From Streptomyces sp. 35G-GA-8 (GTDB taxonomy: Bacteria; Actinomycetota; Actinomycetes; Streptomycetales; Streptomycetaceae): a stretch of DNA of 64,000 nt. The notes under the pieces are model-generated. The model ran no database searches. It worked only from the letters and a program-made list of their open reading frames with translations, and was not told the origin of the DNA. Position 1 is the stretch's first letter; every line of letters begins with the position of its first letter. Shown piece after piece: positions 53,613 to 62,749 of the stretch. The stretch covers positions 1-64,000 of the forward strand of contig NZ_JAMHJQ010000016.1 of NCBI RefSeq assembly GCF_023534745.1. Reading direction: 5' to 3'. A program made the translations under genes and the position numbers.

Positions 53613-54896
53613 ATGCCCAGTATGACCGAAGCCCAGCCGCAGACCCCGTCCCACCGTGACGTGACGCCACCGTGGCGTCCGGTCGCCGTACCCGGCCAGG
53701 GCGCCAAGTCCACCGTGCCTCCCACGGACGAGGACCGCGACGACGAGCCTCCAGCGACGCCGCCGCTCGAAGGGGCACAAGTACTGGCCGATCTGCAGGC
53801 GCAGATCACGCGGTACGTAATCCTGCCTTCGGCTGAGGCCCTCACGGCGGTGACGTTGTGGGTGGCGGCGACGCATCTGCAACCAGCGTGGCAGCACGCG
53901 CCGCGTCTGGCGGTGGTCGCTCCGGAGAAGCGGTGCGGCAAGTCACGGCTGCTGGACGTGCTGACCGAGACGGTGCACAACTGCCTGATCACGGTCAACG
54001 CCAGTCCTGCCGCGATCTTCCGTTCGATCACCGACGACAATCCGCCCACCCTCCTGGTCGACGAGGCCGACACCCTCTTCGGCACCGCGAAGGCGGCGGA
54101 GCGCAACGAGGACCTCCGGGGCCTGCTGAACGCCGGGCATCAGCGGAACCGGCCCACGCTGCGGGTCTCCGGGCCCGAGCACAAGCCGACCCCGTTCCCC
54201 ACGTTCGCCATGGCAGCCCTTGCCGGGATCGACGACCTGCCGGACACGATCATGGACCGGTCGGTCGTCATCCGGATGCGCCGCCGCGCACCGGGAGAGA
54301 AGGTCGCGGCCTTCCGCACCCACCGCGACACCCCCGCGCTCCACGCCCTGCGTGACCGCCTCGCCTCCTGGCTCCAGCCCCTCGGTGCGCTGGCGGCGGA
54401 CAGGGAGCCGGTGATGCCGGTGGAGGACCGCGCGGCCGACACATGGGAGCCGCTGGTGATCGTCGCCGACCTCGCCGGTGGCGACTGGCCCGCGCTCGTG
54501 CGTACCGCCTGCCGGATCATGAGCGACTACGAGGCGGGGCAGGACGAGGAAGGCGGTCTGCGTACCCGCCTGCTGGTCGGTATCCGCCGGGCCTTCGGCG
54601 CCGAGCGCGACCCGGCGGTGCTGGCCACCAAGCGCCTGCTGGAGGCACTGAACGCGGACAGGGAAGCGCCGTGGGCGGAGTACGGTGCCGGCGGCCTGAC
54701 GCCACGCGGCCTGCAACTGCTCCTGAAGCCCTACGGCATCAGCTCGGCCAACCGCCGCTTCCCCGACGGCACCCAGGCCAAAGGCTTCGCCCGCAACCAG
54801 TTCCTCGACGCCTGGGCCCGCTACTGCCCCGAACCGGCACCCGCAGCCGGTTCCACCGTGGCCACGGCGGAGCTGCTGCCCGGCACCGCGCCCTGA
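53613..54896 (+). CDS. DUF3631 ATPase/helicase-like protein
   Basis: A 427-residue protein. Disordered acidic/Pro start (1-55); a P-loop-like APEKRCGKSRLLDVL (Walker A, about 107) and Walker B TLLVDEADTLF (about 148); then the DUF3631 domain with RRRAPGEKVAAF and the C-terminal GGLTPRGLQLLLKPYGISSANRRF. DUF3631 is found in mobile elements, often fused to primase or helicase parts, so replication of the element is the likely role. The start has GAGGAGCTG; a second ATG at 53625 is possible. A 260-bp gap separates it from the next gene. Confidence 0.9.
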   Translation: MPSMTEAQPQTPSHRDVTPPWRPVAVPGQGAKSTVPPTDEDRDDEPPATPPLEGAQVLADLQAQITRYVILPSAEALTAVTLWVAATHLQPAWQHAPRLAVVAPEKRCGKSRLLDVLTETVHNCLITVNASPAAIFRSITDDNPPTLLVDEADTLFGTAKAAERNEDLRGLLNAGHQRNRPTLRVSGPEHKPTPFPTFAMAALAGIDDLPDTIMDRSVVIRMRRRAPGEKVAAFRTHRDTPALHALRDRLASWLQPLGALAADREPVMPVEDRAADTWEPLVIVADLAGGDWPALVRTACRIMSDYEAGQDEEGGLRTRLLVGIRRAFGAERDPAVLATKRLLEALNADREAPWAEYGAGGLTPRGLQLLLKPYGISSANRRFPDGTQAKGFARNQFLDAWARYCPEPAPAAGSTVATAELLPGTAP

Positions 54897-55157
54897 CTCG
54901 GAACGTCCCGTCGCACCCGTCCCCGCCCAGGTCAGCGCGGGGACGAGTGAAGACCTCGCAACGAGTCGACTCGACATCACCACTTCACCCGTACCTGTCC
55001 TGACCAGGCACGCAACGAGTGGTACGAGTCCCGCCCCCACGGCGGCCTTGCCCTCGCTGAGGCAGTGCCCCACCCCCAGTTGTGCCGTCCCAGGCATCCC
55101 CGGCATGTCACCCCCGGCCCGCCAGGACGGACCACCCGCTACTTGAGGAGAACCCGC

Positions 55158-55943
55158 TTGCCCCAGCCCACCACCCGGCACGAGACCACCGTCACGTCGA
55201 ACCATGGTCTGCGGGTGACGAAGCACACCGCCGAGCGCTACGCGCTCGTGGCCGCCGGTGTCGTCATCGTGACCCTGACCGCCGGGGCGTTCTGGCTGTC
55301 TTACGCGCATCTCGCCGAAGTCGCAGGGAAGCACGGGCTGGGCGGCTCACCCGTCCGTCAATGGGCCTGGCCGGCAACCCTGGACGCGTTCATCGTCGCC
55401 GGTGAACTCCTTATGCTCCGCGCCGGCCTGCGCAGGGTCACCGACGGATGGGCCATCGCCGTGACCGCCACCGGATCGGTCGGCTCCATCGCCCTCAACG
55501 TCGCAGGCGTCAACAGCACCAACGCCGTGCCGCTGCTCGACTATGTGGTCGCCGCGGTCCCGCCCACCGCAGCCCTGCTCGCTTTCGGTGTCCTGATGCG
55601 GCAGATCCACCAGCTCGTCGACCAACCCGCAGGCCGTCCGGACACGGTTTCCGAGCGGCCCGCCGACCTGCCGACCACGGCGTCCGCCGAGACGCGGGAA
55701 TCACCTGCCCGGGTTTCGGAGAGCAAGCCGCGCGGTGGCCGTCCGGCGAAAGCCACGGTCGAGGAACTTGTGGAGATCGGCCGGACCGCTCTCTCTGAGC
55801 ACGGCACGCTGAGTCGCTCCCTTCTCCGGAAGGCCGTCAAGGACAGGGACTTGACGATCGGCGGAGACCGGCAGACCGAGGTGATGGACATCCTTCGGCC
55901 CGAGATCGAAGCCGGCGCCGGGGCCGGTCCGGAGAGCGGCTGA
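55158..55943 (+). CDS. DUF2637 (SpdB-like) membrane protein
   Basis: A 261-residue protein. TTG 55158 is chosen because GAGGAG lies seven bases before it; open codons upstream lack a ribosome site. Four hydrophobic segments (about 25-50, 72-95, 100-120 and 130-150), as in DUF2637/SpdB-type spread proteins of Streptomyces plasmids. These are thought to help intramycelial plasmid spread. The remaining ~110 residues are charged, with a helix-turn-helix-like ELVEIGRTALSEHGTLSRSLLRKAVKDRDLTIGGDRQTEVMDILRP in parts. It is followed by a strong hairpin. Confidence 0.88.
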   Translation: MPQPTTRHETTVTSNHGLRVTKHTAERYALVAAGVVIVTLTAGAFWLSYAHLAEVAGKHGLGGSPVRQWAWPATLDAFIVAGELLMLRAGLRRVTDGWAIAVTATGSVGSIALNVAGVNSTNAVPLLDYVVAAVPPTAALLAFGVLMRQIHQLVDQPAGRPDTVSERPADLPTTASAETRESPARVSESKPRGGRPAKATVEELVEIGRTALSEHGTLSRSLLRKAVKDRDLTIGGDRQTEVMDILRPEIEAGAGAGPESG

Positions 55944-55956
55944 CCGGAATCCCGAC

Positions 55957-55986
55957 GGGGTGACCGGAACCCCTTCCGGTCACCCC
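55957..55986. terminator. hairpin after the DUF2637 gene
   Basis: A perfect 13-bp stem GGGGTGACCGGAA and TTCCGGTCACCCC with loop CCCC, 13 bp past the stop. Confidence 0.75.
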
Positions 55987-56111
55987 GACCCGCCAGTCCC
56001 CACTCGTCACCCGCTCATCCACATCTATGGATGGGGCGCTGACCACAGCAGCCGCCAGCCCGTCCCAGTGAACCTGCCCGCCCTGCCCCGCCCACTTTCG
56101 GAGAACCGCTC

Positions 56112-56777
56112 GTGACGTACCACCCGCACTACCCCGACCACACACCCGACGAGTCGCTGACACCGACGAAGTCGCCTGGGCAGCCGGACCGTTTGCAGCG
56201 GGAGATGACGGCCACCAGTACCAGCGGAGCAAGTTGTACCGGGAGCAATGCTCCCGGGTCTCCCGCCCCAGGGGTGGCGGGAGCGGTCCGGCGCCAGGGG
56301 GCACCGGACCGGCAGGCAGCGACCGAGGGCGGTTCGCAGCATGGAGGGGAACGGCCGACCGAGCACTTCTCGCGCAAGCGTCAGCGCCCGCGCCAGCCCA
56401 AGCCGCTCAAGCGAATGCACCAGCCCAGCTGCCGGATGAACGACGCCGAGTTCGCACGCTTCACGAAAGCCGCCGACCAGTGCGAGATGAGCAACGCCGC
56501 CTTCCTCGCCTACGCCGTGGACAAAGCGGCCCGCGACCTGACCCGTACCGCCGCCGAGATAGCCACCGAACGGGAAGTCATCGCCGAGATCTTCGCCGCC
56601 CGCCGGCACCTGGGCCGCATCCACGGCCTGTTCAACCAGGCCGCCAAAGCCCTCAACTCCGGCGCCGACGCACCCCACCTCGACGCCACAGCCCACGCGG
56701 TCCTCGGCGCGGCCCGCCGGATGGAGGACGCCGCCGACGCCCTGCTCGCCCACCGCGACGGCCACACCCCGGCATGA
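56112..56777 (+). CDS. MobC-like relaxosome accessory protein
   Basis: A 221-residue protein starting at GTG 56112 after GGAG. A disordered N-terminal half (to about 100) is followed by MNDAEFARFTKAADQCEMSNAAFLAYAVDKAARDL, a ribbon-helix-helix-like DNA-binding motif, and a MobC helix (HLGRIHGLFNQAAKALN) as in plasmid mobilization relaxosome proteins. It overlaps the relaxase gene by ATGA, as MobC-relaxase pairs do. It should bind oriT and help the relaxase nick it. The oriT was not identified. Confidence 0.9.
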   Translation: MTYHPHYPDHTPDESLTPTKSPGQPDRLQREMTATSTSGASCTGSNAPGSPAPGVAGAVRRQGAPDRQAATEGGSQHGGERPTEHFSRKRQRPRQPKPLKRMHQPSCRMNDAEFARFTKAADQCEMSNAAFLAYAVDKAARDLTRTAAEIATEREVIAEIFAARRHLGRIHGLFNQAAKALNSGADAPHLDATAHAVLGAARRMEDAADALLAHRDGHTPA

Positions 56778-58501
56778 TCCCCAGCATCCACAAACGCGGC
56801 AGCAGGACGATCGGCCTGATCCGCTACCTCTACGGACCCGGCACCCACGAAGACCACATAGACCCGCATCTGGTCGCCGCCTTCGATCCGCTGACTCCGG
56901 ACCCCGGCCGCGACCCCAGTGCCACCTACGAGCAACTTGAGCGCCTGCTCGATCAGCCCGTCAACGCCCTCGCCCAAGACAGGCGCCCGGAGAAGCACGT
57001 ATGGCACCTGTCCGTACGGGCCAGCCCCGAGGACCCGATCCTGTCCGACGAGGACTGGGCGGCCATCGCCCGCCGGACGGTCGCCGCCACCGGTGTCGCC
57101 CCCGACGGAGACGAACGAGCCTGCCGATGGGCCGCCGTCCGCCACGCCGACGACCACATCCACATCGTCGCCACCTTGGTACGCGACGACGGCCGCCGCC
57201 CACGGCTGCACAACGAAGCCCGCCGCGCCCAAGCCGAGGCCCGCCGCATCGAAGCCGACTACGGCCTGCGCCGGGTCACCCCCGGCGACGGCACCGCCGC
57301 CAAACGCCCCACCAGCGCCGAACGCCACAAAGCCGAACGTCAGGGCCGCGAGCGGACCTCACGTGAGGAACTGCGTGAGCACGTCCGCCGGGCAGTCGCG
57401 GGCGCCCAGGGCGAAGAGGAGTTCTTCGACCGTCTCGCTGCCGCCGGCCTGCTGATCCGCAAGCGCGCCGCCCCCTCCGGCGACCTGCTGGGCTACAAGG
57501 TCGCACTGCCCGACGATCGCAACAGAGACGGCGAGCCGGTCTTCTATCCAGGCTCCAAGCTAGCCCCCGACCTCTCGCTCCCCCAAATCCGCGAACGCTG
57601 GTCCGGCAACAGCACGGAACCGGACCACGACAGCGAAGCCCGGACCAGCCGGGCGGGCCAGCCCATGAGCCCGGCAGCGGCGCGCCGTCGTGCGACCACC
57701 GCGGTGTGGCAGGCGGTGCTGGTCGTCGACCACGGTGACGACAGGGCAGTGGCCGCGCAGGTCGCGGCGGCGGGTGAGGTGCTGGACGCGCTCGCCAAGA
57801 CCTCCGCCGCTCATACGCGGCGTGAACTGCGTGAGGCCGCCTTCGCGTTCGAGCGCGCCACCCGCTCCCACATCCGCGCGGAACGCGGACACGACCACGC
57901 CCTGCGCCAGGCCGCCCGCGACCTCGTCCACAGCGGCCCGGCCCTGGGCCGCGGAGAAGACGGCGCGACCACGGCGATGGTCATCGACATGGTGTTCTTC
58001 CTGGTGACCGGCGCCGCGCACTGGCACGCCAGACACCAGCACGCCCAGCAGGCCGCTGCCGCACGGCAGGCCGCCGAACACCTGCGCGCCGCCTACCACG
58101 CGGCCGCACAGCAGCCCATGGGCGTCCTCCACCACCGCGGCCGAGACCTGCCGCAGCCCGTCAAGCGCAGACAGGCCGCCAACCTGCGCCAAGCGGTGCC
58201 GGAACTGGCCGAACGGATCCTCGCCGAGCCCGGCTGGCACGCCCTGGCCACCACCCTCGCCGACACCGAAGCCACCGGCCACCACCCCGCCACCCTGCTC
58301 ACCCAAGCAGCCACACAACGAGAACTCGACACCGCCGACTCCCTCAGCGACGTACTGGTATGGCGCCTCCGGCACATTGCCGGCCTCCCGGCCCACGCCC
58401 AGCACGCGCCGGTGGGCGAGAAAGCGACCCCGCCATCGTCCTCGCTGAGGACAGCACGCCCCGTCACGGATCTTCCGCATCAACCGCGCAGAGGCCGATG
58501 A
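56774..58501 (+). CDS. HUH relaxase / mobilization nuclease
   Basis: A 575-residue relaxase. ATG 56774 overlaps the MobC stop. The N-terminal domain (about 1-150) has IGLIRYLYGPG, EKHVWHLSVRASPED and the HUH metal motif ADDHIHIVATLV, typical of MOBP/MobA-like nickases. A catalytic Tyr is most likely the one in RYLYGPG, as in related Streptomyces relaxases, though this is not sure. The C-terminal part is helical, Ala/Arg/Gln-rich, with no motor motif. It makes the element mobilizable. Confidence 0.92.
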   Translation: MIPSIHKRGSRTIGLIRYLYGPGTHEDHIDPHLVAAFDPLTPDPGRDPSATYEQLERLLDQPVNALAQDRRPEKHVWHLSVRASPEDPILSDEDWAAIARRTVAATGVAPDGDERACRWAAVRHADDHIHIVATLVRDDGRRPRLHNEARRAQAEARRIEADYGLRRVTPGDGTAAKRPTSAERHKAERQGRERTSREELREHVRRAVAGAQGEEEFFDRLAAAGLLIRKRAAPSGDLLGYKVALPDDRNRDGEPVFYPGSKLAPDLSLPQIRERWSGNSTEPDHDSEARTSRAGQPMSPAAARRRATTAVWQAVLVVDHGDDRAVAAQVAAAGEVLDALAKTSAAHTRRELREAAFAFERATRSHIRAERGHDHALRQAARDLVHSGPALGRGEDGATTAMVIDMVFFLVTGAAHWHARHQHAQQAAAARQAAEHLRAAYHAAAQQPMGVLHHRGRDLPQPVKRRQAANLRQAVPELAERILAEPGWHALATTLADTEATGHHPATLLTQAATQRELDTADSLSDVLVWRLRHIAGLPAHAQHAPVGEKATPPSSSLRTARPVTDLPHQPRRGR

Positions 58502-58938
58502 TCCGCGATGGCCAGAGGTTTCTTGAGTGGGGCCGGCCATACGCCACTGGCGCGATCACGGCACCCGTGATGTCCCGGTCGAAACAACCGTTGAGACCTC
58601 GTTCCACCTTCGGCGTTCCGGCAGTCCGCCCCTGCGACAGCCCCCTTTTCCGTTGCAGGAAACGGAAGCCGATCCCTCGGTCTACGGCGGGGAAGGCCGG
58701 CGCCACGTACCCGACGACGTCAAGACGTCCCCGAATCGGTCCGGTTGGGGAACTCTCCGGGCCGGTCGACCGACGTGTTGAGTGGACCCTCGTCATAGCG
58801 CACGGGCTCCCGGCCGTGCTCGACGGCGACTCGACCACTCTCCGGGCCGGTCGACCGACGTGTTGAGTGGACCCTCGTCATAGCGCACGGGCTCCCGGCC
58901 GTGCTCGACGGCGACTCGACCTTCCAGGAGGATTCTTC
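58502..58938. other. 437-bp junction region with an 85-bp tandem duplication
   Basis: No gene supported. It may hold the right end of the element, but no tRNA-Gly repeat is visible. The second half is a perfect 85-bp tandem duplication (58752-58921), followed by the ribosome site of the 58939 gene. Confidence 0.65.
58752..58921. repeat. perfect 85-bp tandem duplication
   Basis: Two adjacent copies (58752-58836 and 58837-58921), both starting ACTCTCCGGGCCGG and both ending GACGGCGACTCGACC. I saw no mismatch. They lie directly before AGGAGGATTCTTC and the start of the methyltransferase gene. Confidence 0.95.
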
Positions 58939-59694
58939 ATGGAGAAGCACGGGCCGGAGACCTATGGCGAGCTGAACGCCGACGTGTACGACGAGTGGCA
59001 CGACATCGACCCCGCGGACGCGGTCCGGTTCCTCGCCGAGCTCATCAAGGAAGGGCCCGCAGGACCCGTCCTCGAACTGGCGGTGGGTACCGGCCGGGTG
59101 ACGATCCCACTGGCCGCGGAGGGCGTCGACCTGCGAGGCGTCGACGCCTCGGAGGCGATGGTGGCACGCATGCGCGCCAAGCCGGGCGGTGCCCGGATCC
59201 CCGCCACCATCGGCGACATGGCCGACGTCGACCCGGGCACCGACGACCAGTTCGCGATGGTGTTCGTCGTGTTCTCCACGTTCTTCTTCCTGATGACCCA
59301 GGACGAGCAGGTGCGCTGCTTCGCCAACGCGGCAAGCCGGCTGCTTCCCGGCGGCCGGTTCGTCCTCGAATGCCCGATGCCGGACGTGGCACGTTACGAC
59401 CGCGAGCAGCGCGTGGAAGCCCACGAGGTGGGTCTTGACCATGTACGGCTCACCGCCGTCCGCCACGACCCCGTCGAGCAGCGCTTCGAAGGCCATCACG
59501 TAATGATCACCAATAGCGGGATCAGGCTCGCACCCGCGTTCATGCGCTACGCCTGGCCCAGCGAGCTCGACCTGATGGCACGTCTGGCCGGTCTCGAATT
59601 CAGCGGGCGGTGGGGCGACTGGCGTGGTGAGAAGTTCAGCGGCAAAGGCAACTATGTGACTGTCTACGAGAAGCCCGCCGCGCCGGCCTCCTGA
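58939..59694 (+). CDS. class I SAM-dependent methyltransferase
   Basis: A 251-residue methyltransferase, start ATG 58939 after AGGAGGATTCTTC. Motif I is VLELAVGTGRVTIPLA (about residues 44-59), motif II has LRGVDASEAMV, motif IV is FAMVFVVFSTFFFLM and post-motif LLPGGRFVLE. The aromatic FFFLM at the active face is unusual but seen in related Streptomyces enzymes. The substrate is unknown; small-molecule or antibiotic modification is possible. It lies just beyond the mobile element, so it may be cargo or a resident gene. An 85-bp duplication covers its upstream region. Confidence 0.92.
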   Translation: MEKHGPETYGELNADVYDEWHDIDPADAVRFLAELIKEGPAGPVLELAVGTGRVTIPLAAEGVDLRGVDASEAMVARMRAKPGGARIPATIGDMADVDPGTDDQFAMVFVVFSTFFFLMTQDEQVRCFANAASRLLPGGRFVLECPMPDVARYDREQRVEAHEVGLDHVRLTAVRHDPVEQRFEGHHVMITNSGIRLAPAFMRYAWPSELDLMARLAGLEFSGRWGDWRGEKFSGKGNYVTVYEKPAAPAS

Positions 59695-59716
59695 CCATCC
59701 CCGGCATCATCGTGCG

Positions 59717-59750
59717 GACCGGGGCTCGCGCAGCAGCGCGACCCCCGGTC
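59717..59750. terminator. bidirectional hairpin terminator
   Basis: A near-perfect 15-bp stem (GACCGGGG-TCGCGC side and GCGCGA-CCCCGGTC side) with loop AGCA, between the convergent methyltransferase and MFS genes. Confidence 0.75.
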
Positions 59751-60992
59751 TCACGTCGCGCCACTCAACTCGGTCTTCGTCCGACTCAGTCGGCGCGCCG
59801 CCACGAATACGAGCGGCGGGAGCAGGACACACTGCGCGGCGACGGCCAGCCAGAATCCCGGCAGCAGCTCCGCCCGCTCGAACAGCCCGTACACGGCGCC
59901 GCCGATCACACCGCTGAGCAACGCGCCCACTCCGACCGCAAGTCGCTGCTGGCCGAACGTCACCGCGGCCGATCGTTGCGACAGCTCCAGCGCCTCCAGC
60001 TCGTTCTTGAGGAACAGCACACCGGTGCCGACGCTCATCGCCGCGGCCCCGGCAGCCACTCCGGCCGGTCGGCCCGTGGCGAACGCGGCCATGCCAACGG
60101 CCATACAGGAGAAGCCGATCGCCATCGCCACCGAGTGCCGCGTCTGTCCGACCCATCGCGCCGCCAGCGGCTGAACCACGACCAGGCCGAGTGAGTAGCC
60201 CATCATGATCGTGCCGTACAGGGCCGTGGCCATTCGTCCATCCGCGTATACGGACAGATACTGGTAAAACTGCATGTACAGATAGTGGGTGAGCGCCGTC
60301 ACCGCGAAGGGAACGCGGGCCAGGCCGCGAAGTACCCGCCGGAAGGGCTCCACGGGCGGCTGCCCGCCCGCAGCCGGACGCTCGGGTCGCAGGAGGAAAT
60401 GGCCGACCATCAGCGTCGAGTACAGGGCCGTGCTGAGGGTGAACAGCAGGGCGGGATCACGGAGGAACAGCGCCCCGGCCACCGGCCCGAGCGCGATGCC
60501 AAGGTTGCCGGCGGCGTTGCCCGCGGACATCGCCTGCGGGCGCTGCTCGGCTGTCGCCGACTGCACCAGGTACGCACGGTACGCGGGGGAATAGAGCGCC
60601 CCCGCGCCGCAGCTCACGAAGAGGGCCACCACCATCAGTGCGGGCTCACCCATCCCGCCCAGATACATCAGCGCGCCCAGAGTGTAGAGGCAAGTGGCGA
60701 GCATCAGGGACCGTTTCAGCCCGATCCGTTCGGCGAACGCGGCGGTGAACGGTGCGCCGGCGAACTGCACCAGCGTGGCCGCCCCGAGAATGATGCCGAC
60801 CTGCGCGATCCCGGTGCCCAGACGTTCACGCAGCAGAACGGCAAGGTACGGGTAGACGGCGAAGGTGCCGATGTTGATAAGCAACCCGCCGACCAACAAG
60901 GCGAGTTGGGCGCCAGTGAGGACACGCCAAGCCTGGAGGGCCGGGAAGCGCCGCCGCCGGGTGCTCGCGGGGGGCGGTGTCGACGTGGTCAT
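59751..60992 (-). CDS. MFS transporter
   Basis: A 413-residue transporter with about 12 membrane helices (LALLVGGLLINIGTFAVYPYLAVLLRERLG first). The loop between helices 2 and 3 has a motif-A-like GAPFTAAFAERIGLKRS. It resembles the MdtH/SetA-like drug or sugar efflux group. The start is ATG 60992 with only a weak ribosome site. It shares a terminator with the methyltransferase. Substrate not predictable. Confidence 0.9.
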   Translation of the reverse strand: MTTSTPPPASTRRRRFPALQAWRVLTGAQLALLVGGLLINIGTFAVYPYLAVLLRERLGTGIAQVGIILGAATLVQFAGAPFTAAFAERIGLKRSLMLATCLYTLGALMYLGGMGEPALMVVALFVSCGAGALYSPAYRAYLVQSATAEQRPQAMSAGNAAGNLGIALGPVAGALFLRDPALLFTLSTALYSTLMVGHFLLRPERPAAGGQPPVEPFRRVLRGLARVPFAVTALTHYLYMQFYQYLSVYADGRMATALYGTIMMGYSLGLVVVQPLAARWVGQTRHSVAMAIGFSCMAVGMAAFATGRPAGVAAGAAAMSVGTGVLFLKNELEALELSQRSAAVTFGQQRLAVGVGALLSGVIGGAVYGLFERAELLPGFWLAVAAQCVLLPPLVFVAARRLSRTKTELSGAT

Positions 60993-61338
60993 CGGCCTGT
61001 GGCCCGGGACCTGTCGTTCTTGCGTCCACGCATTGCCGCCTCCCTGGTTCGGACGGTGGAGTCCTGCCTGAGAAGTCGTCGATGAGGCTCGCGGGGTTCC
61101 CGGCGGCTTTCAGGAAATCCGTACGAGGAATCTTCCTCTTCAAGCGTCGTGGTGAAAACCGTTGAAGGACTCGAAGGAACCCTGCGAATTTCCGGGGCTC
61201 TCCTTTTCGGTACTCTCCCTTTCGGTGCTTTCACGACAGCCGCGGGGCGGGGAATATCCAGTCGCCAAGAAACCGGGGCACTCTCGGCCCCGATTCCCTG
61301 AATACACCATGCCCTCGGCGAAACGCACCGCCGCGGCG
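60993..61338. other. 346-bp spacer, lower GC
   Basis: No gene supported. It should contain the MFS promoter. Near 61198-61232 there is a short repeat CTCTCCTTTTCGGTA / CTCTCCCTTTCGGTG, about 15 bp each. The base composition is less GC-rich than the surroundings. Confidence 0.55.
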
Positions 61339-62448
61339 TCAGACCCGGTCGGCCGTGTCGGTCGCGCGCTCCTCCTCAGGGACCCCGGACTTCGCCGTGC
61401 CGGCGGCTCGGGGCCGGAGCCTGAGAACCACAGCGACGATGGCCAGAGTGAACAGCACCAGGCCAGCCCAGATCACCCACTTGTGAGGCCACGGCACGAG
61501 AGCGCCGTCCTCGGGCGACCGACCGCCGTCCACGCCGGTGACGACGACAGCGACGAGCCCCAGGATCGTGGCCGCCACCACGATCCTGCCGAGCAGCCGC
61601 GCGCTGATCGGCAACGCGACGTCACGGCGCCGGGGGCCCCGCAGTCGCAGGCGTTCGCCAGGGCGGGCCGGTGCCATCAGGCGGACCAGGAGCAGGACGG
61701 CGATGGGGATCTGCAGAGCCCACACCATGGTGCGGAAGGGGCCGTCGAACCACGCCTGGCTGCTGTACAGCAGGGTGTGCCAGGCGCTGAGTATGTAGAC
61801 CACGATGACAAAGCGGTGCAGGGCCAGCCACATGCGCGAACCGGTCCGGTGCCGCAGGTAGAAGGCGAGCCCCAGGGGGATGGCCAGGTACATCGCCAGC
61901 AGGCCCACCAGGATGGCGACACGGCCGGTGCCGGTCGCGTATCCGCCGGGTACGAAGACGTCGACGAACGCGGTCCATACGCTGCGCCCGAGCGACCACT
62001 GATCCTGGTTGGTCCTGATCTGGTCGGTGAAGAAGAAGAGCGCGTGCATGAACATCAGACCGATGGTGGTCAGACTCGTGGTGCGGTGCCATTTCTCCAG
62101 CCGCGCCGCAGGCAGCCAGCCCCAGCGTGGTCTCGGACCGGAGCGCATCAGCCCGAATATGACGGTCCCGTAGGCCCACAGCATCGCTGACCATCCGAAC
62201 GCCTGGCACATCCAGTACATCCAGTACTCGCCGGCGTTCGCCATGGTAGGCATGAGTTTGACGGTCGCCGAGGTCCCGTTCTCCGCGCGGACGTAGAGCA
62301 GCCAGTAGATCAACAGGGTGATCACCAGAGCCAGTGAGGCGTCCGGTACCGCGCCTCGCAGATCGGCGCGCAGACCGGCCCAGTCGAAACGGGCACGTTC
62401 CTTCCGCTGACGCGACGAAGGCGTCACCGATCCCGAGGACTCAGCCAT
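61339..62448 (-). CDS. haem-type membrane protein (ferric-reductase-like)
   Basis: A 369-residue protein; ATG 62448 with GGAG seven bases upstream. About eight membrane helices. Conserved His pairs sit in HRTTSLTTIGLMFMH and ALHRFVIVVYILSAWH, four residues that could bind two b-type haems, as in ferric-reductase-like / YedZ-type membrane domains. There is no FAD or NADPH domain, so it may pair with another reductase or act as a membrane electron carrier. It lies near a copper-chaperone gene, so a copper or redox role is possible. Confidence 0.82.
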   Translation of the reverse strand: MAESSGSVTPSSRQRKERARFDWAGLRADLRGAVPDASLALVITLLIYWLLYVRAENGTSATVKLMPTMANAGEYWMYWMCQAFGWSAMLWAYGTVIFGLMRSGPRPRWGWLPAARLEKWHRTTSLTTIGLMFMHALFFFTDQIRTNQDQWSLGRSVWTAFVDVFVPGGYATGTGRVAILVGLLAMYLAIPLGLAFYLRHRTGSRMWLALHRFVIVVYILSAWHTLLYSSQAWFDGPFRTMVWALQIPIAVLLLVRLMAPARPGERLRLRGPRRRDVALPISARLLGRIVVAATILGLVAVVVTGVDGGRSPEDGALVPWPHKWVIWAGLVLFTLAIVAVVLRLRPRAAGTAKSGVPEEERATDTADRV

Positions 62449-62749
62449 CACTCAACTCCGGTTCCCGTAGGACGTGCCACGGGACACCGATGGTGAGCAA
62501 CCCGCGGCAACGTTGGTCTGTACCACGCTCCCTGCGGTGGAGAATAACGACGATTTTCCCGCCAGGGAAGACAGCGATCCGGACTCCACATTTCGCGGGC
62601 ATTTGAAAAACACCACCATCGCCGGGAACTTATCGGGGCCGCTGAACGACTGGAGTCGGCTTTCACGCCGACCACTTGGTCAGGCTCAGGAACTGGACGC
62701 GGATGTCTGCCGACATCTTGTGCAGACGATGAATCCAGGGAGGTCGGTC
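62449..62749. other. 301-bp promoter spacer
   Basis: Between the divergent haem-protein and DJ-1/PfpI genes. No gene, clear dyad or repeat seen. Confidence 0.5.

Larger units (their letters stand above)
50955..58501. mobile_element. tRNA-Gly-associated mobilizable element
   Basis: From the 3' end of tRNA-Gly rightward: integrase (pointing at the tRNA), excisionase, a regulatory gap, DUF3631 ATPase, DUF2637 membrane protein, MobC-like protein and HUH relaxase. This is the pattern of an actinomycete integrative element at a tRNA gene. No FtsK/SpoIIIE-type transfer ATPase, RepSA or prim-pol replicase was seen, so it would be mobilized by others rather than self-transmitted, or is a remnant. No second copy of the tRNA 3' end was found to 64,000, so the right boundary is unknown; 58,501 is only the last element gene. 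Confidence 0.8.

Noticed and set aside
61140-61328. Small minus-strand frame with ESTERESTEKES repeats
   Set aside because: No ribosome site or family match. The repeat is only a short DNA repeat in a promoter spacer.
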